Shown: piece after piece, positions 47,398-56,066 of the stretch
How positions within the stretch are numbered: position 1 is the first letter of the stretch
Layout: the number at the start of each line of letters is the position of its first letter
Assembly (NCBI RefSeq): GCF_035917455.1
Contig: NZ_CP109078.1
Coordinates: 2,170,001-2,234,000 of the forward strand
DNA length: 64,000 nt
DNA from: Micromonospora sp. NBC_01796
GTDB taxonomy: Bacteria > Actinomycetota > Actinomycetes > Mycobacteriales > Micromonosporaceae
Direction: 5' to 3'
Notes under the pieces: generated by a model
The model's input: the letters and a program-made list of their open reading frames with translations, nothing else
What the model was told of the DNA's origin: nothing
Database searches by the model: none
Translations under genes and position numbers: made by a program

Positions 47398-49086
47398 ATG
47401 ATGACGCTCGGCATTGACCTGGGCACGACCTATTCCGTGGTTGCCACGCTGGACAGCGGCGGACGGCCGATGATCCTGCCGAACCCGTTGGGCGAGGAAA
47501 CCACCCCATCTGTGGTGTGTTTCGAGTCGCCCGGCTCGGTGCTCGTCGGATCCGCCGCACGCAACGCCGGACCGGCCTTCCCGGACCGTACGGTCTCGCT
47601 GATCAAGCGACAGATGGGCACCGACCGGCTGCTCTGCTTCGACGACGTGGAGTACACCCCGGAGGCGGTGTCGGCGTTGATCCTGCGTGCGTTGGTGAGC
47701 GGCGTGCTGCCCGGTCACCGGTCGGACCGCACCGTACCAGCGGTGGTGACGGTGCCGGCCTACTTCGGAATCCGGGAACGCGAGGCGACGCAGCAGGCCT
47801 GCCTGCTGGCGGGCGTGGACCCGCTGGAACTGGTCAGCGAGCCGGTCGCCGCCGCGGTGCACTACGGCTTTTCCGAAACCGCCGGCATCGGCACCGCGGT
47901 CGTGTACGACCTGGGCGGCGGAACGTTCGACGGCACGGTGCTGACCCTGGGCAACGAGATCCAGGTGGCCGCGACCGACGGCGACACCGAACTCGGCGGC
48001 GCGGACTGGGACGGCCGTCTGGTGTCGTACCTGTTGGACCAGTTTCTCGCCAAGGCAACGCCGGACACCGACCCGGCCGACGACGAGGTCTTCATGGCCG
48101 AACTGCTGCTGACCGCGGAGCGGGTGAAACGAGCACTGTCCAACACATCGGTGTACCGGCTACCGCTGCGGTACGGCGGCTACAGCGCCACTGTCACCGT
48201 GAGTCGCAACGATTTCGAAGCCGCCAGCCGCGATCTGGTGGACCGCTCGCTGACCGTGATGCGCCGGCTTCTCGACTCGGCAGGTCGGGCTGGTGCCCCG
48301 GACATCGACCACTGTCTGCTGGTCGGCGGGTCGAGCAAGATGCCGATGATCGCCACTGCGCTGGCCGCCGAATTCGGCTGGCGGCCCCGGCTTTTCGACC
48401 CCGACCTTGCGGTGGCCAAGGGCGCGGCGTTGCGCGCACACCAGCTACTTCCGCGCGGCGTCGACGAGCGGCCACCGGGCCCGGGGCAGGATCGGGGCGA
48501 CGGCGATGGTCGGGGCCCGGTCCGGGTCGATTGGCGGCACCCCGGCGGTGGCGTACCGGTGGGCGGTTCAGAGCCGGACGGCTCCCGGCAGCCGGCAATT
48601 TCCGATGCCGGTAGCCGGGGTCCGGTCACCGCGCCGGTCGCCTCGGTGGCGGCCCGCAGCCTCGGGCCGCTGGTGCACGACAGCCACGACAAGACCGGTC
48701 GGCACCGGTTCATCAACCACGTCATCCATCAGAACGACCAGCTACCAGTGGTGGACCGGGAACTCACCCTCGCCACCATCCTGGACGACCAGCGCAGCGT
48801 CCGGATCGAGGTGTACGAGCAGGCGGGCGCGGTGGAGTCCGCGGAGGTGGTGCACAACCGGCCGGTACTAGACGGCGAGTTGTCCGGGCTGCCGGCCCGG
48901 CTGCCGGCCGGCTCACCCATCCGGCTGCGCCTCTCCCTGGGCCTGGACGGACGCCTGAGCCTGACCGCCGTAGAGCCGAAAAGCGGCACGGCGCTGACCC
49001 TGGAGGCGTGCATCGACGGCGTACTGGATCGGACGGGCCGTGAACAGATAGCCCGCGGTCTCCTGGCGCTGACCGTGCGGCACTGA
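47398..49086 (+). CDS. Second Hsp70-like protein without lid
   Basis: 562 residues; ATG 47398 with ggagg 12 bases upstream, or ATG 47401. The nucleotide-binding domain is intact: LGIDLGTTYSVVATLDSGG, VVTVPAYFGIREREATQQAC, SEPVAAAVHYGF, VYDLGGGTFDGTVLTLGNE, CLLVGGSSKMPMIATALAAE. Between ~360 and 430 a Gly/Pro/Asp-rich insertion (ERPPGPGQDRGDGDGRGPVR) separates it from the beta substrate-binding domain (SVRIEVYEQAGAVESAEVVH, SPIRLRLSLGLDGRLSLTAV). Like the first Hsp70 it lacks the helical lid. The two are paralogues but clearly diverged, so they probably have distinct clients. Followed after 24 bp by the VWA gene. Confidence 0.9.
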   Translation: MMTLGIDLGTTYSVVATLDSGGRPMILPNPLGEETTPSVVCFESPGSVLVGSAARNAGPAFPDRTVSLIKRQMGTDRLLCFDDVEYTPEAVSALILRALVSGVLPGHRSDRTVPAVVTVPAYFGIREREATQQACLLAGVDPLELVSEPVAAAVHYGFSETAGIGTAVVYDLGGGTFDGTVLTLGNEIQVAATDGDTELGGADWDGRLVSYLLDQFLAKATPDTDPADDEVFMAELLLTAERVKRALSNTSVYRLPLRYGGYSATVTVSRNDFEAASRDLVDRSLTVMRRLLDSAGRAGAPDIDHCLLVGGSSKMPMIATALAAEFGWRPRLFDPDLAVAKGAALRAHQLLPRGVDERPPGPGQDRGDGDGRGPVRVDWRHPGGGVPVGGSEPDGSRQPAISDAGSRGPVTAPVASVAARSLGPLVHDSHDKTGRHRFINHVIHQNDQLPVVDRELTLATILDDQRSVRIEVYEQAGAVESAEVVHNRPVLDGELSGLPARLPAGSPIRLRLSLGLDGRLSLTAVEPKSGTALTLEACIDGVLDRTGREQIARGLLALTVRH

Positions 49087-49110
49087 TCGACGAGATTTCC
49101 GGAGGTTCTC

Positions 49111-49773
49111 ATGCCCGACTGGATCAGGCGCAGCTACACCGGTGTCGGATTGACCCAGTACCGCCCTGGACGGCACCTCAAGGCACTCCAGGAACCACAC
49201 CTCGGCACGGTAATCCTCTGCATCGACGTGAGCGGGTCGATGGGGATGATCGACGGAGGGCGTACCCGACTCGCGCACGCGGTTGCGGGCGCCGAGCGGT
49301 TCATCGCCGACGCCGTCGCGCACCACTACCGGGTCGGCCTGGTGCTGTGGAACCACGAGGTGCATCAGTTCGTCCCCGTCGCGCAGGGGGAGAGCGCGGT
49401 GCGCAGCGCCCTGCAGAGCGCACCGATCAGCGGCGGCAACAACATCGAGCCCACGCTGAGCCTCGGCATCAGGGAGCTCGGGCCGCTGCGCGGTGACCGG
49501 GTGCTGGCCATCTTCGGCGACGGCGACATCGGCCCGTCGGAACCGGCGGTGGCGAGGTCCCGGGAGGCCGCCGCCCTCGGTATCCGGATCATCGTGCGTG
49601 GCCTCGGCGAGCATTCCGCCGCCCAGCTCAACCTGATCGCGACCGAGGGAACGGACGAGGGTGGTACGGCCGCGGTGGTACGCGATGCGGCCGACCTGGA
49701 GCGGGGCATCGCCTCGATGGCGCTGAGCCTGGCTCACCGGGGCCTGGCCCCCGGAAATGGCGGGGGGTCGTGA
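49111..49773 (+). CDS. Cytosolic VWA-domain protein
   Basis: 220 residues; ATG 49111 follows ggaggttc. The whole protein is one VWA fold: TVILCIDVSGSMGMIDGG (MIDAS DxSGS), VGLVLWNHEVHQFVPVAQGE, APISGGNNIEPTLSLGI (the Thr of MIDAS), RVLAIFGDGDIGPSE (Asp), and IRIIVRGLGEHSAAQLNLIA. No signal or membrane helix is present. It probably acts as a metal-dependent protein-interaction adaptor between the Hsp70/GTPase module and the CHAT protease, whose GTG start overlaps its stop codon (GTGA). Confidence 0.88.
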   Translation: MPDWIRRSYTGVGLTQYRPGRHLKALQEPHLGTVILCIDVSGSMGMIDGGRTRLAHAVAGAERFIADAVAHHYRVGLVLWNHEVHQFVPVAQGESAVRSALQSAPISGGNNIEPTLSLGIRELGPLRGDRVLAIFGDGDIGPSEPAVARSREAAALGIRIIVRGLGEHSAAQLNLIATEGTDEGGTAAVVRDAADLERGIASMALSLAHRGLAPGNGGGS

Positions 49774-52700
49774 CCGACGCCGCGTATCTCCGCCCGATCC
49801 CGGTCGACGCGCCGGCCCCGCAACCCGAGCCGGACCTCGCCGAACTGACCGCCGAGATCGACGAAACACGGGGCGAGCTGGCGACGTTCGACTCGGACCC
49901 GCAGTACCGGGAATGCCTGCTGGCCGGATACCGGGCCGAGCGGCTGTACGAGTTGGGTCGGTTGCTCTGGCGACGGTACCTGGTTGTCGTCGAGCCGCCG
50001 GACGCCGACCCGGACGCCTGCGCGGAGGCACTGCGGGTGGCGATGGAGGCGCTCGAAGAGGCACGGGACGCGTTGCCCATCGGCACCGGACTCGGCGTTG
50101 ACATCGCCTGGTGGCTCGGGGGTGGGTGGGCGGACCGGTACCTCACCGACGCCGATCCGGATGCGCTGGACCAGGTCATCGGCCTGAGCATCGAGGTCGC
50201 CGAGGCGGGCGGCCTGACATCGCAGGACGAGGCCCAAGCCCGCTACCGGCTGGCCGAGTCGTTGCTGGAGCGGCACGGGTTGCGCCTCGAACCAGCCGAC
50301 CTGGACCGGGCGGTCGTCGAGGCGGAGTTGGCCGCGGGCCTCGACGCGCCGTCCATCGCCGGGGAGATTTCGCAGTTGTGGCCGGCAGCGGTGCTGGCAT
50401 CCGGGCTGGCCCGGTGCCGACGCTGGCACCAGAGCCGGGACCGGGACGATCTGGACGCTGCGATCGGGCACCTCGCCCGGCTGGCCCAGTTGGGCGACCC
50501 GGCCGGCACCGGGTACGGCTCCGGCGGCGAGTTGACCGCCGCGGCCCTCGGCGACCTGGCCCAGTTGCACCACGACCGGGCGGCGCTGCTGCTGGCGGAC
50601 GACACCGACCGTACGGCCGCTGGTGAGGAGCTGTCCGCTGGTCGGCACTGGGTGCGGATCGCGCTCGACAGGTGCACGCACGACGACCCGATCCGCCCCC
50701 GGATCCTGGCCGCCCGCGCGTTCCTCGGCTGGGCGCACTACCAGTACGGCAGAGAAGTCTCCGAGTTGGACACGGTGGCGCGTGAGCTTATCGAGGTGAT
50801 CGAGGTGACCGAGGACGACGGGGAGCGCGAAGCGCTAACCACGATGCAGGGCATGGTGACGGCCGAGCGGGCCGCGTGCGGGCTGCCGGTCAGCGAGGAC
50901 GACCAGGCGGTGCTGCGCCAGGCGTTTTCCGAGCTGAACCAGAGCCTCGTGGACCAGGTGAAATTGGGCAACGCGTACCGCGACCCACGCGCCGATCCCT
51001 CGATCTCCCCCAGGGTCGCCGGATTGTTCCCCGCGCAGCGGGGAGTGGAACACCTGGACCGGGCGATCGCCGAATGGAGCGCACTGCCGGTCGGCAGCCC
51101 GAAGCGGGCCGAGTTGGCCGGCACGCTCGCCAGTGCGGCGGTACTGGCCCAGCAGTACGGCTACCGGGATCTGGACCACGACCTGACCATCGAAATGATC
51201 ATCCTGGCACGCACCGAACGCCCTGACGATCCCCAGTGGCAGATGAACATGCTCGTCCTCCGGGGCACGGTCGGCACACTCGCCGCGGACCGGGGCCGGG
51301 CCGACCAGATCGGCCCGGCGCTCGAGGCCTTGACCGAAGCCCGACGGCTGGCCACCGAGAATGGTCGGGAGAGCGCCGAGATCGACCTGCTCATCGCGAC
51401 CGCGAAGCGGGTCCAGGCGAACCTGAACGACGACCTGAGCGCAACGGCCGACCTGATCAGGGACCATGAGAGTCTCGCCGGCCGCGCCGACCTCAACGAG
51501 CAGCAGCGGCTGCTGCTGCGCCTGCAGGACGCCAGCACCCGGGCGCAGCGCGCCTTCCAGCGTCGCGACCGGACGACGCTGGACGCCGCGGTGGCCGAGC
51601 TGCGCGCGGGACTCGCGCTGCTGCCCGTAGGGGACGTCCGGCGTGGCCTGGCCGCCGCGAACCTGACAACCGCGGAGTTGTGGCGCAGCCAGCTCGGTGA
51701 CGATGACTCCGACACGTTCACCATCATGCGCCGAGCCGCCGACCAGTTCGCGGCGGCGGCGGCCGAGCCGGGCGTCGGCGGCGGCAACCGCTCCGACATG
51801 GTCACCCAATCCATACTGCTCCGAGCCGGTGCCGCGGTTGCCGACCGCGACGCGGTCACGCTCGCACAGCAGATCACCCTGCTGCAGGAGCGGCTCGACG
51901 CGATGCCGACCGGCGATCCGGGTGCGCTCAGGCTGCGGGTCCAGTTGGGCAGCCTGTATCTCGTCCGGTTGGAGGGGTGGCGCGACTTCGCCGACGCCGA
52001 CCGGGCGGTCGCGCAACTCGAACCGGCGCGACCGTACGTCGACCCGACCCATCCCCTGTGGTCGGCCACCATGTCCTGGCTCAGTCGCGCGTACCGGGCC
52101 AGGGACGACCGAACCCGGGACGACCGAGGACACAGCCGTGACACCGGCCTGCAGGCATTGCGCGGCTACGTGTGGCGGACCCTGGTGCAGTCCGGCACCG
52201 AGGAGGCGGCCCTGGCCGGGCGTTCGGTGATCGAGGATGCCGCCGAGGTAGCGAACTGGTGTGTACTGGACAACGAGCCGAGCCAGGCCGTCCGGGCCCT
52301 GGACGCCTGCCGCGGGTTGGTGCTCCAGGCCGCGTCACGCGGCCGGGACGTACCGGCCCTGCTGACCGCCGCGCAGCAGCCGGACCTGGCCGCGCAGTGG
52401 CGGGCCGGCGGCAGCAACGGTGGGCCGGTCCCGGCCGGGACGCGCCAGCGGGTGATGCGTGTGCTGCTCGACCACGAGCGGTCTCTCCAGACCGGGGCGC
52501 GGATCGAGCTGCTCGACCCACCCGACCTAGCGGAGATCACCGCCTCGCTCCGGTCCAGCGGTACCGACGCGCTCGTCTACCTGGTGCCGGCCTCGGACGG
52601 TCAGCGCCCGGTTGCCGTGGTGGTGCCGGCCGCCGGAGACCCGGAGATCCTGGCCCTGCCGACGCTCGCGGCCCGGTTCACCGCACTGGACGGCTACCTT

Positions 52701-53735
52701 GCCACCCGCCTCGGCGGCCGGCGGGTGGCGTCCGGTACGCGGGACGCGGGACCGGTCGACCCGACGGAGCCGACGACGTCGGACCCCGAGTCGGGGCAGA
52801 CCCTACAGAAGCTGTCCGACTGGGCGTGGTACGCCGCGATGGAACAGATCCTCCAGTACTGCGCGGGTCACGGGTTCTCCCGACCGTACCGGCTGGTGCT
52901 GGTGCCGATGGACGCGTTCGGGCTGGTGCCGTGGCATGCGGCCCGAGCACCCGGTGGCCGGTACGTCATCGAGGACGCGACCCTCTCGTACGCGGTCTCG
53001 GCCCGGATGTTCTGCGCGACCACGGCACGCGACCCGATACCGTCCAGCGCGGACAGCCTGATCGTCGGCAATCCCACCGGGGATCTCAGGCACGCCGGTC
53101 TGGAGGCCGTCGCCATCCGCGACACCATCTACCGCTCCAGCCCGTACCTGGGTAGACGCGACGACAACGGTGCCACCGGTCGCGGCAGCCCAGGTGAGGT
53201 GCTGGAGTGGTTGCGGACCTCGTTGGGCGCGGACCGTGGGGTGTTGCATCTGGCCTGTCACGGTGTGATCGTGCCGAGCCGCCCGGAGAGTTCATATCTG
53301 GTGCTCAACGCGCGGAGCGGACCCGCACCGCTGACCGCGGAGCGGCTCGCCGACGAGGCGCATCGGTCGGAGGGCGGCTTCCGGCTCTCCGCGGTGGTGC
53401 TGGCCGCGTGCTCCAGCGGCGTGCCCGGACGTACCTACGACGAGGCGTTCTCATTGGCCACGGTGTTCCTGATGGCCGGCGCGCGGTCGGTGATCGGATC
53501 GCTGTGGCCGGTGCCCGACGAGGCAACCTCGCTGCTTATGTACATGCTGCACCATTACCTCATCGTGGACCGCATGGGCTCGGCGCAGGCACTGCGGATG
53601 GCGCAGTTGTGGATGCTGGACCCCGAACGTCGCACCCCGCCCGAGATGCCGCTTGAATTGCGGGACCAGGTGGGTCTGATCAGGGAGGGCGACCTGGAAG
53701 GCTGGGCCGGCTTCAGCCACCTGGGTCAATGGTGA
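49770..53735 (+). CDS. Large helical-repeat protein with active CHAT protease domain
   Basis: 1321 residues from GTG 49770. Residues 1-950 are alpha-helical repeats of TPR character (RLYELGRLLWRRYLVVVEPP, AQARYRLAESLLERHGLRLE, DRAVAQLEPARPYVDPTHPL). From ~1030 onward lies a CHAT (caspase-HetF-associated with TPRs) domain: LVLVPMDAFGLVPWHAARAP, SLIVGNPTGDLRHAGLEAVA. The catalytic His lies in VLHLACHGVIVPS (about residue 1164) and the catalytic Cys in VVLAACSSGVPGRTYDEAFS (about 1214), followed by GARSVIGSLWPVPDEATSLL. All active-site residues are present. CHAT proteases cleave proteins after activation and often trigger cell death. Last gene of the ten-gene operon. Its 3' end overlaps the convergent caspase gene by 10 bp. 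Confidence 0.9.
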   Translation: MTDAAYLRPIPVDAPAPQPEPDLAELTAEIDETRGELATFDSDPQYRECLLAGYRAERLYELGRLLWRRYLVVVEPPDADPDACAEALRVAMEALEEARDALPIGTGLGVDIAWWLGGGWADRYLTDADPDALDQVIGLSIEVAEAGGLTSQDEAQARYRLAESLLERHGLRLEPADLDRAVVEAELAAGLDAPSIAGEISQLWPAAVLASGLARCRRWHQSRDRDDLDAAIGHLARLAQLGDPAGTGYGSGGELTAAALGDLAQLHHDRAALLLADDTDRTAAGEELSAGRHWVRIALDRCTHDDPIRPRILAARAFLGWAHYQYGREVSELDTVARELIEVIEVTEDDGEREALTTMQGMVTAERAACGLPVSEDDQAVLRQAFSELNQSLVDQVKLGNAYRDPRADPSISPRVAGLFPAQRGVEHLDRAIAEWSALPVGSPKRAELAGTLASAAVLAQQYGYRDLDHDLTIEMIILARTERPDDPQWQMNMLVLRGTVGTLAADRGRADQIGPALEALTEARRLATENGRESAEIDLLIATAKRVQANLNDDLSATADLIRDHESLAGRADLNEQQRLLLRLQDASTRAQRAFQRRDRTTLDAAVAELRAGLALLPVGDVRRGLAAANLTTAELWRSQLGDDDSDTFTIMRRAADQFAAAAAEPGVGGGNRSDMVTQSILLRAGAAVADRDAVTLAQQITLLQERLDAMPTGDPGALRLRVQLGSLYLVRLEGWRDFADADRAVAQLEPARPYVDPTHPLWSATMSWLSRAYRARDDRTRDDRGHSRDTGLQALRGYVWRTLVQSGTEEAALAGRSVIEDAAEVANWCVLDNEPSQAVRALDACRGLVLQAASRGRDVPALLTAAQQPDLAAQWRAGGSNGGPVPAGTRQRVMRVLLDHERSLQTGARIELLDPPDLAEITASLRSSGTDALVYLVPASDGQRPVAVVVPAAGDPEILALPTLAARFTALDGYLATRLGGRRVASGTRDAGPVDPTEPTTSDPESGQTLQKLSDWAWYAAMEQILQYCAGHGFSRPYRLVLVPMDAFGLVPWHAARAPGGRYVIEDATLSYAVSARMFCATTARDPIPSSADSLIVGNPTGDLRHAGLEAVAIRDTIYRSSPYLGRRDDNGATGRGSPGEVLEWLRTSLGADRGVLHLACHGVIVPSRPESSYLVLNARSGPAPLTAERLADEAHRSEGGFRLSAVVLAACSSGVPGRTYDEAFSLATVFLMAGARSVIGSLWPVPDEATSLLMYMLHHYLIVDRMGSAQALRMAQLWMLDPERRTPPEMPLELRDQVGLIREGDLEGWAGFSHLGQW

Positions 53736-55720
53736 CCGTGCTTCGCCGTCTGTGGTACCTCGGTCACCACCGGCAGGGTGGTCACCGCCCAGTCGTGGGC
53801 GGCGGCCGCTCCCGGGCCGGCGTCGCGGCGCACCACCCGGTGGCCGAGCCGGTCGATCACACCCAGCAGTGCCATCGGCGCGCGGGAGGTCGCCGGCCAC
53901 GGATCGTGGAGTCGAGGCATCGCGAACGGCACCGCGCTGAATTGCTCCTCGGCGACCAGCAGCTTGAGCCAGTCCCTGGCAGTGGCACCCGGCACGGGTT
54001 TCCGGTTGTCCGGCAGGGTGAATCCGACCGGGGCGCCCCGCAGGGCGGCGGCTGTGCCGCCTGCGGCGATCACCTGCACGCTGAACAGATCGGAGTGCAC
54101 CCGGAACCGGTCCGTCAGATCGAGCAGTGTGCAGTACAACGGGCGGTCGCTGGCGTTGTGGATCCGGACGAAGACGGTCGGGGCCGACCACCGGCCCTGG
54201 ACGAGGCGGTACCGCAGCCGAACCGCACCGTCGGGGGCCGCGGGCAGACCGGGCCGGTGCATCGGTACGACGACGTCGCCGGGTCGGGTGGGTACGAGTT
54301 CCATGCTGACCGCGCCGGCCAGCCCGGACAACGGGTTCGTCAGCGACCGTAGCTGGCGCCAGCGCGCGATGTGCTCCAGCGCCTGGACGGCCCGTTCGAC
54401 CGGATCGCCGTCGCTGTCGTCGATGTCACCGGTGATCGGTACGCCGTCATCGCCCAGGATCCGGATCCTCCCGGGGCCGGGGACCCGCACCCGTAGCTGG
54501 GGTTCCAGGCCAGGGGTGAGCGGATCGACCGCGCGCAGGTACGCCGAGGGCCCGCCGGCCGGTCCCGCCGTGTCCAGGGCGGACAGCAGCCGGTCCACCG
54601 TCGCCGGGTCGTCGGGCACACCACCGACCGCCACCGTGGTCTGTGGCAGCGGGACCGAGCTGACCACGATCGGATACTGGCGGGCCGGATCCGGCTGCCA
54701 ACCGATCGGTATGACGAGACTGCGCTCGGTCAACACCTGCGTCACCCCCGCCTCCCGCGCCGGATCCGTACCGTGTACCGCGAGTCGCAGGGACCTGTCC
54801 GGGTCGACGGTCGGGAGACCGTGGCACGCACCGGCGTCCACCTCCCAGTTGCCGCGTACCCAACGCATGGTCATGCCCGCGCCGGGCGGGCGGATCGTGC
54901 CGCCGAGGAACGGTTGGTCGGCGAATGTGCCGTTGGCCGGGTCGAGTTGCGGCACCTGGCGTGTCACCAGGTTCTCCACCTCGCACCGGGTCGCGGTGTG
55001 CAGTTCCCGATAGGTGGCACCGGGGCCGAGTTGACCGGCCGCTGCCAGCAGCGCCCCGGTGAACAATCCGTGCACCGGGCCGTAGCGCAGGGTCTCGGTG
55101 GCCGACTCGTCGCTGCGGCAGGCCGCCAGTGCGACATGGTCGGCACCGCCGACGTAGAAGCCGGTCGGGTCACCCTCGGGCGTACGGATGATCAGCTCCG
55201 GCAGCAGGAGGTCCGTCGGCGGCGGCTGGGCGGGCGGGGGTGTCCATCGGGTGGCCAACGCGTCCCGGTTCGCGCCGCCGGAGTGGCAGGAGTCGAAGAC
55301 CAGCACCACGTGGGCGCCGGATGCGGCCACCTCGTCGGTGAGCACCGCGATTTCCTTGTCGTACAGGTCGGGCACCGGGCCGTGCCTGCTGTCCACACAC
55401 ATGAGGGTCTGCATGTGGCCGCTGGGCTCCAGATACGACAACGGCTCCCACACGGGGGCGAAGGATCCGTGCCCACTGAACCAGAACAGGGCGGTGTCCC
55501 GCTTGCCGGCCCTGCCGAGGTGCGACCGGAAGCCGTCAATCACCGCGGCCCGGGTGGCCTGCTCGTCGCACAATTCCTTGATGACAACCGAGGTATCGGA
55601 ATCGATCCGATTGGAAAGGAAAGCCGCAACGGCGGAGACGTCGTTCCGGCATCCGGACAGCGGCGTCGCCACGTCCCGATATGCGTTGACGCCCACCAGC
55701 AGCGCGTAGATCACAGGCAC
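53726..55720 (-). CDS. Caspase-like peptidase (C14 family, metacaspase type)
   Basis: 664 residues from GTG 55720, preceded by aggggg. An upstream frame extension is not protein-like. The caspase fold starts at once: VPVIYALLVGVNAYRDVATP, LSGCRNDVSAVAAFL. The catalytic His is in ALFWFSGHGSFAP (His84) and the catalytic Cys in VVLVFDSCHSGGANRD (Cys145). A conserved ADHVALAACRSDESA and LFTGALLAAAG follow. Residues ~260-664 form a beta-rich C-terminal region (RSLVIPIGWQPDPARQYPIV, WSAPTVFVRIHNASDRPLYC) that probably senses or binds the trigger. The gene converges on the CHAT operon with tail overlap, and its start is divergent from the second CHAT-like gene. The likely role is a regulated cytosolic protease, an execution arm of the system. 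Confidence 0.88.
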   Translation of the reverse strand: MPVIYALLVGVNAYRDVATPLSGCRNDVSAVAAFLSNRIDSDTSVVIKELCDEQATRAAVIDGFRSHLGRAGKRDTALFWFSGHGSFAPVWEPLSYLEPSGHMQTLMCVDSRHGPVPDLYDKEIAVLTDEVAASGAHVVLVFDSCHSGGANRDALATRWTPPPAQPPPTDLLLPELIIRTPEGDPTGFYVGGADHVALAACRSDESATETLRYGPVHGLFTGALLAAAGQLGPGATYRELHTATRCEVENLVTRQVPQLDPANGTFADQPFLGGTIRPPGAGMTMRWVRGNWEVDAGACHGLPTVDPDRSLRLAVHGTDPAREAGVTQVLTERSLVIPIGWQPDPARQYPIVVSSVPLPQTTVAVGGVPDDPATVDRLLSALDTAGPAGGPSAYLRAVDPLTPGLEPQLRVRVPGPGRIRILGDDGVPITGDIDDSDGDPVERAVQALEHIARWRQLRSLTNPLSGLAGAVSMELVPTRPGDVVVPMHRPGLPAAPDGAVRLRYRLVQGRWSAPTVFVRIHNASDRPLYCTLLDLTDRFRVHSDLFSVQVIAAGGTAAALRGAPVGFTLPDNRKPVPGATARDWLKLLVAEEQFSAVPFAMPRLHDPWPATSRAPMALLGVIDRLGHRVVRRDAGPGAAAAHDWAVTTLPVVTEVPQTAKHGHH

Positions 55721-56066
55721 GGTCGTCCCCCTCAGCCTGTCAGACCGGATATCGTCCGCACCGGCCCACGGCCCGGTGGACCAGCATCGGTACGTCCGCA
55801 GCCGAGCCTGGCACAGGCAGCACGGCTCCAGCAACACTCGATCGGGCGACCCCATCACCAGTACGGCCGACCCAGTCCATTTATCGGTGCCATTCCGAAG
55901 AATTCGGCCAGTACGCAGAACACACCAGACCATGCGCCGTACGCCGCCGGAGCATTGTTTTCGCCACACCGGATGCGGTATACCAATTCCGTCTCCTATC
56001 CATGCCCGTCCCCTCCCGGGCACCACCCGGCCCCGATCACCGGTAGCAATTCGGAAAGGGCAGTCG
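55721..56066. promoter_or_regulatory. Divergent promoter region of caspase and pseudo-CHAT genes
   Basis: 346 bp with no gene, between the caspase gene (minus) and the pseudo-CHAT gene (plus). It must hold both promoters. The frames of both genes stay open through it, but the composition is not coding-like. No box assignment is made. Confidence 0.45.

Noticed and set aside
55776-56066. N-terminal extension of the pseudo-CHAT protein
   Set aside because: The upstream residues look non-coding and overlap the promoter region; ATG 56067 has a purine-rich ribosome-binding site.
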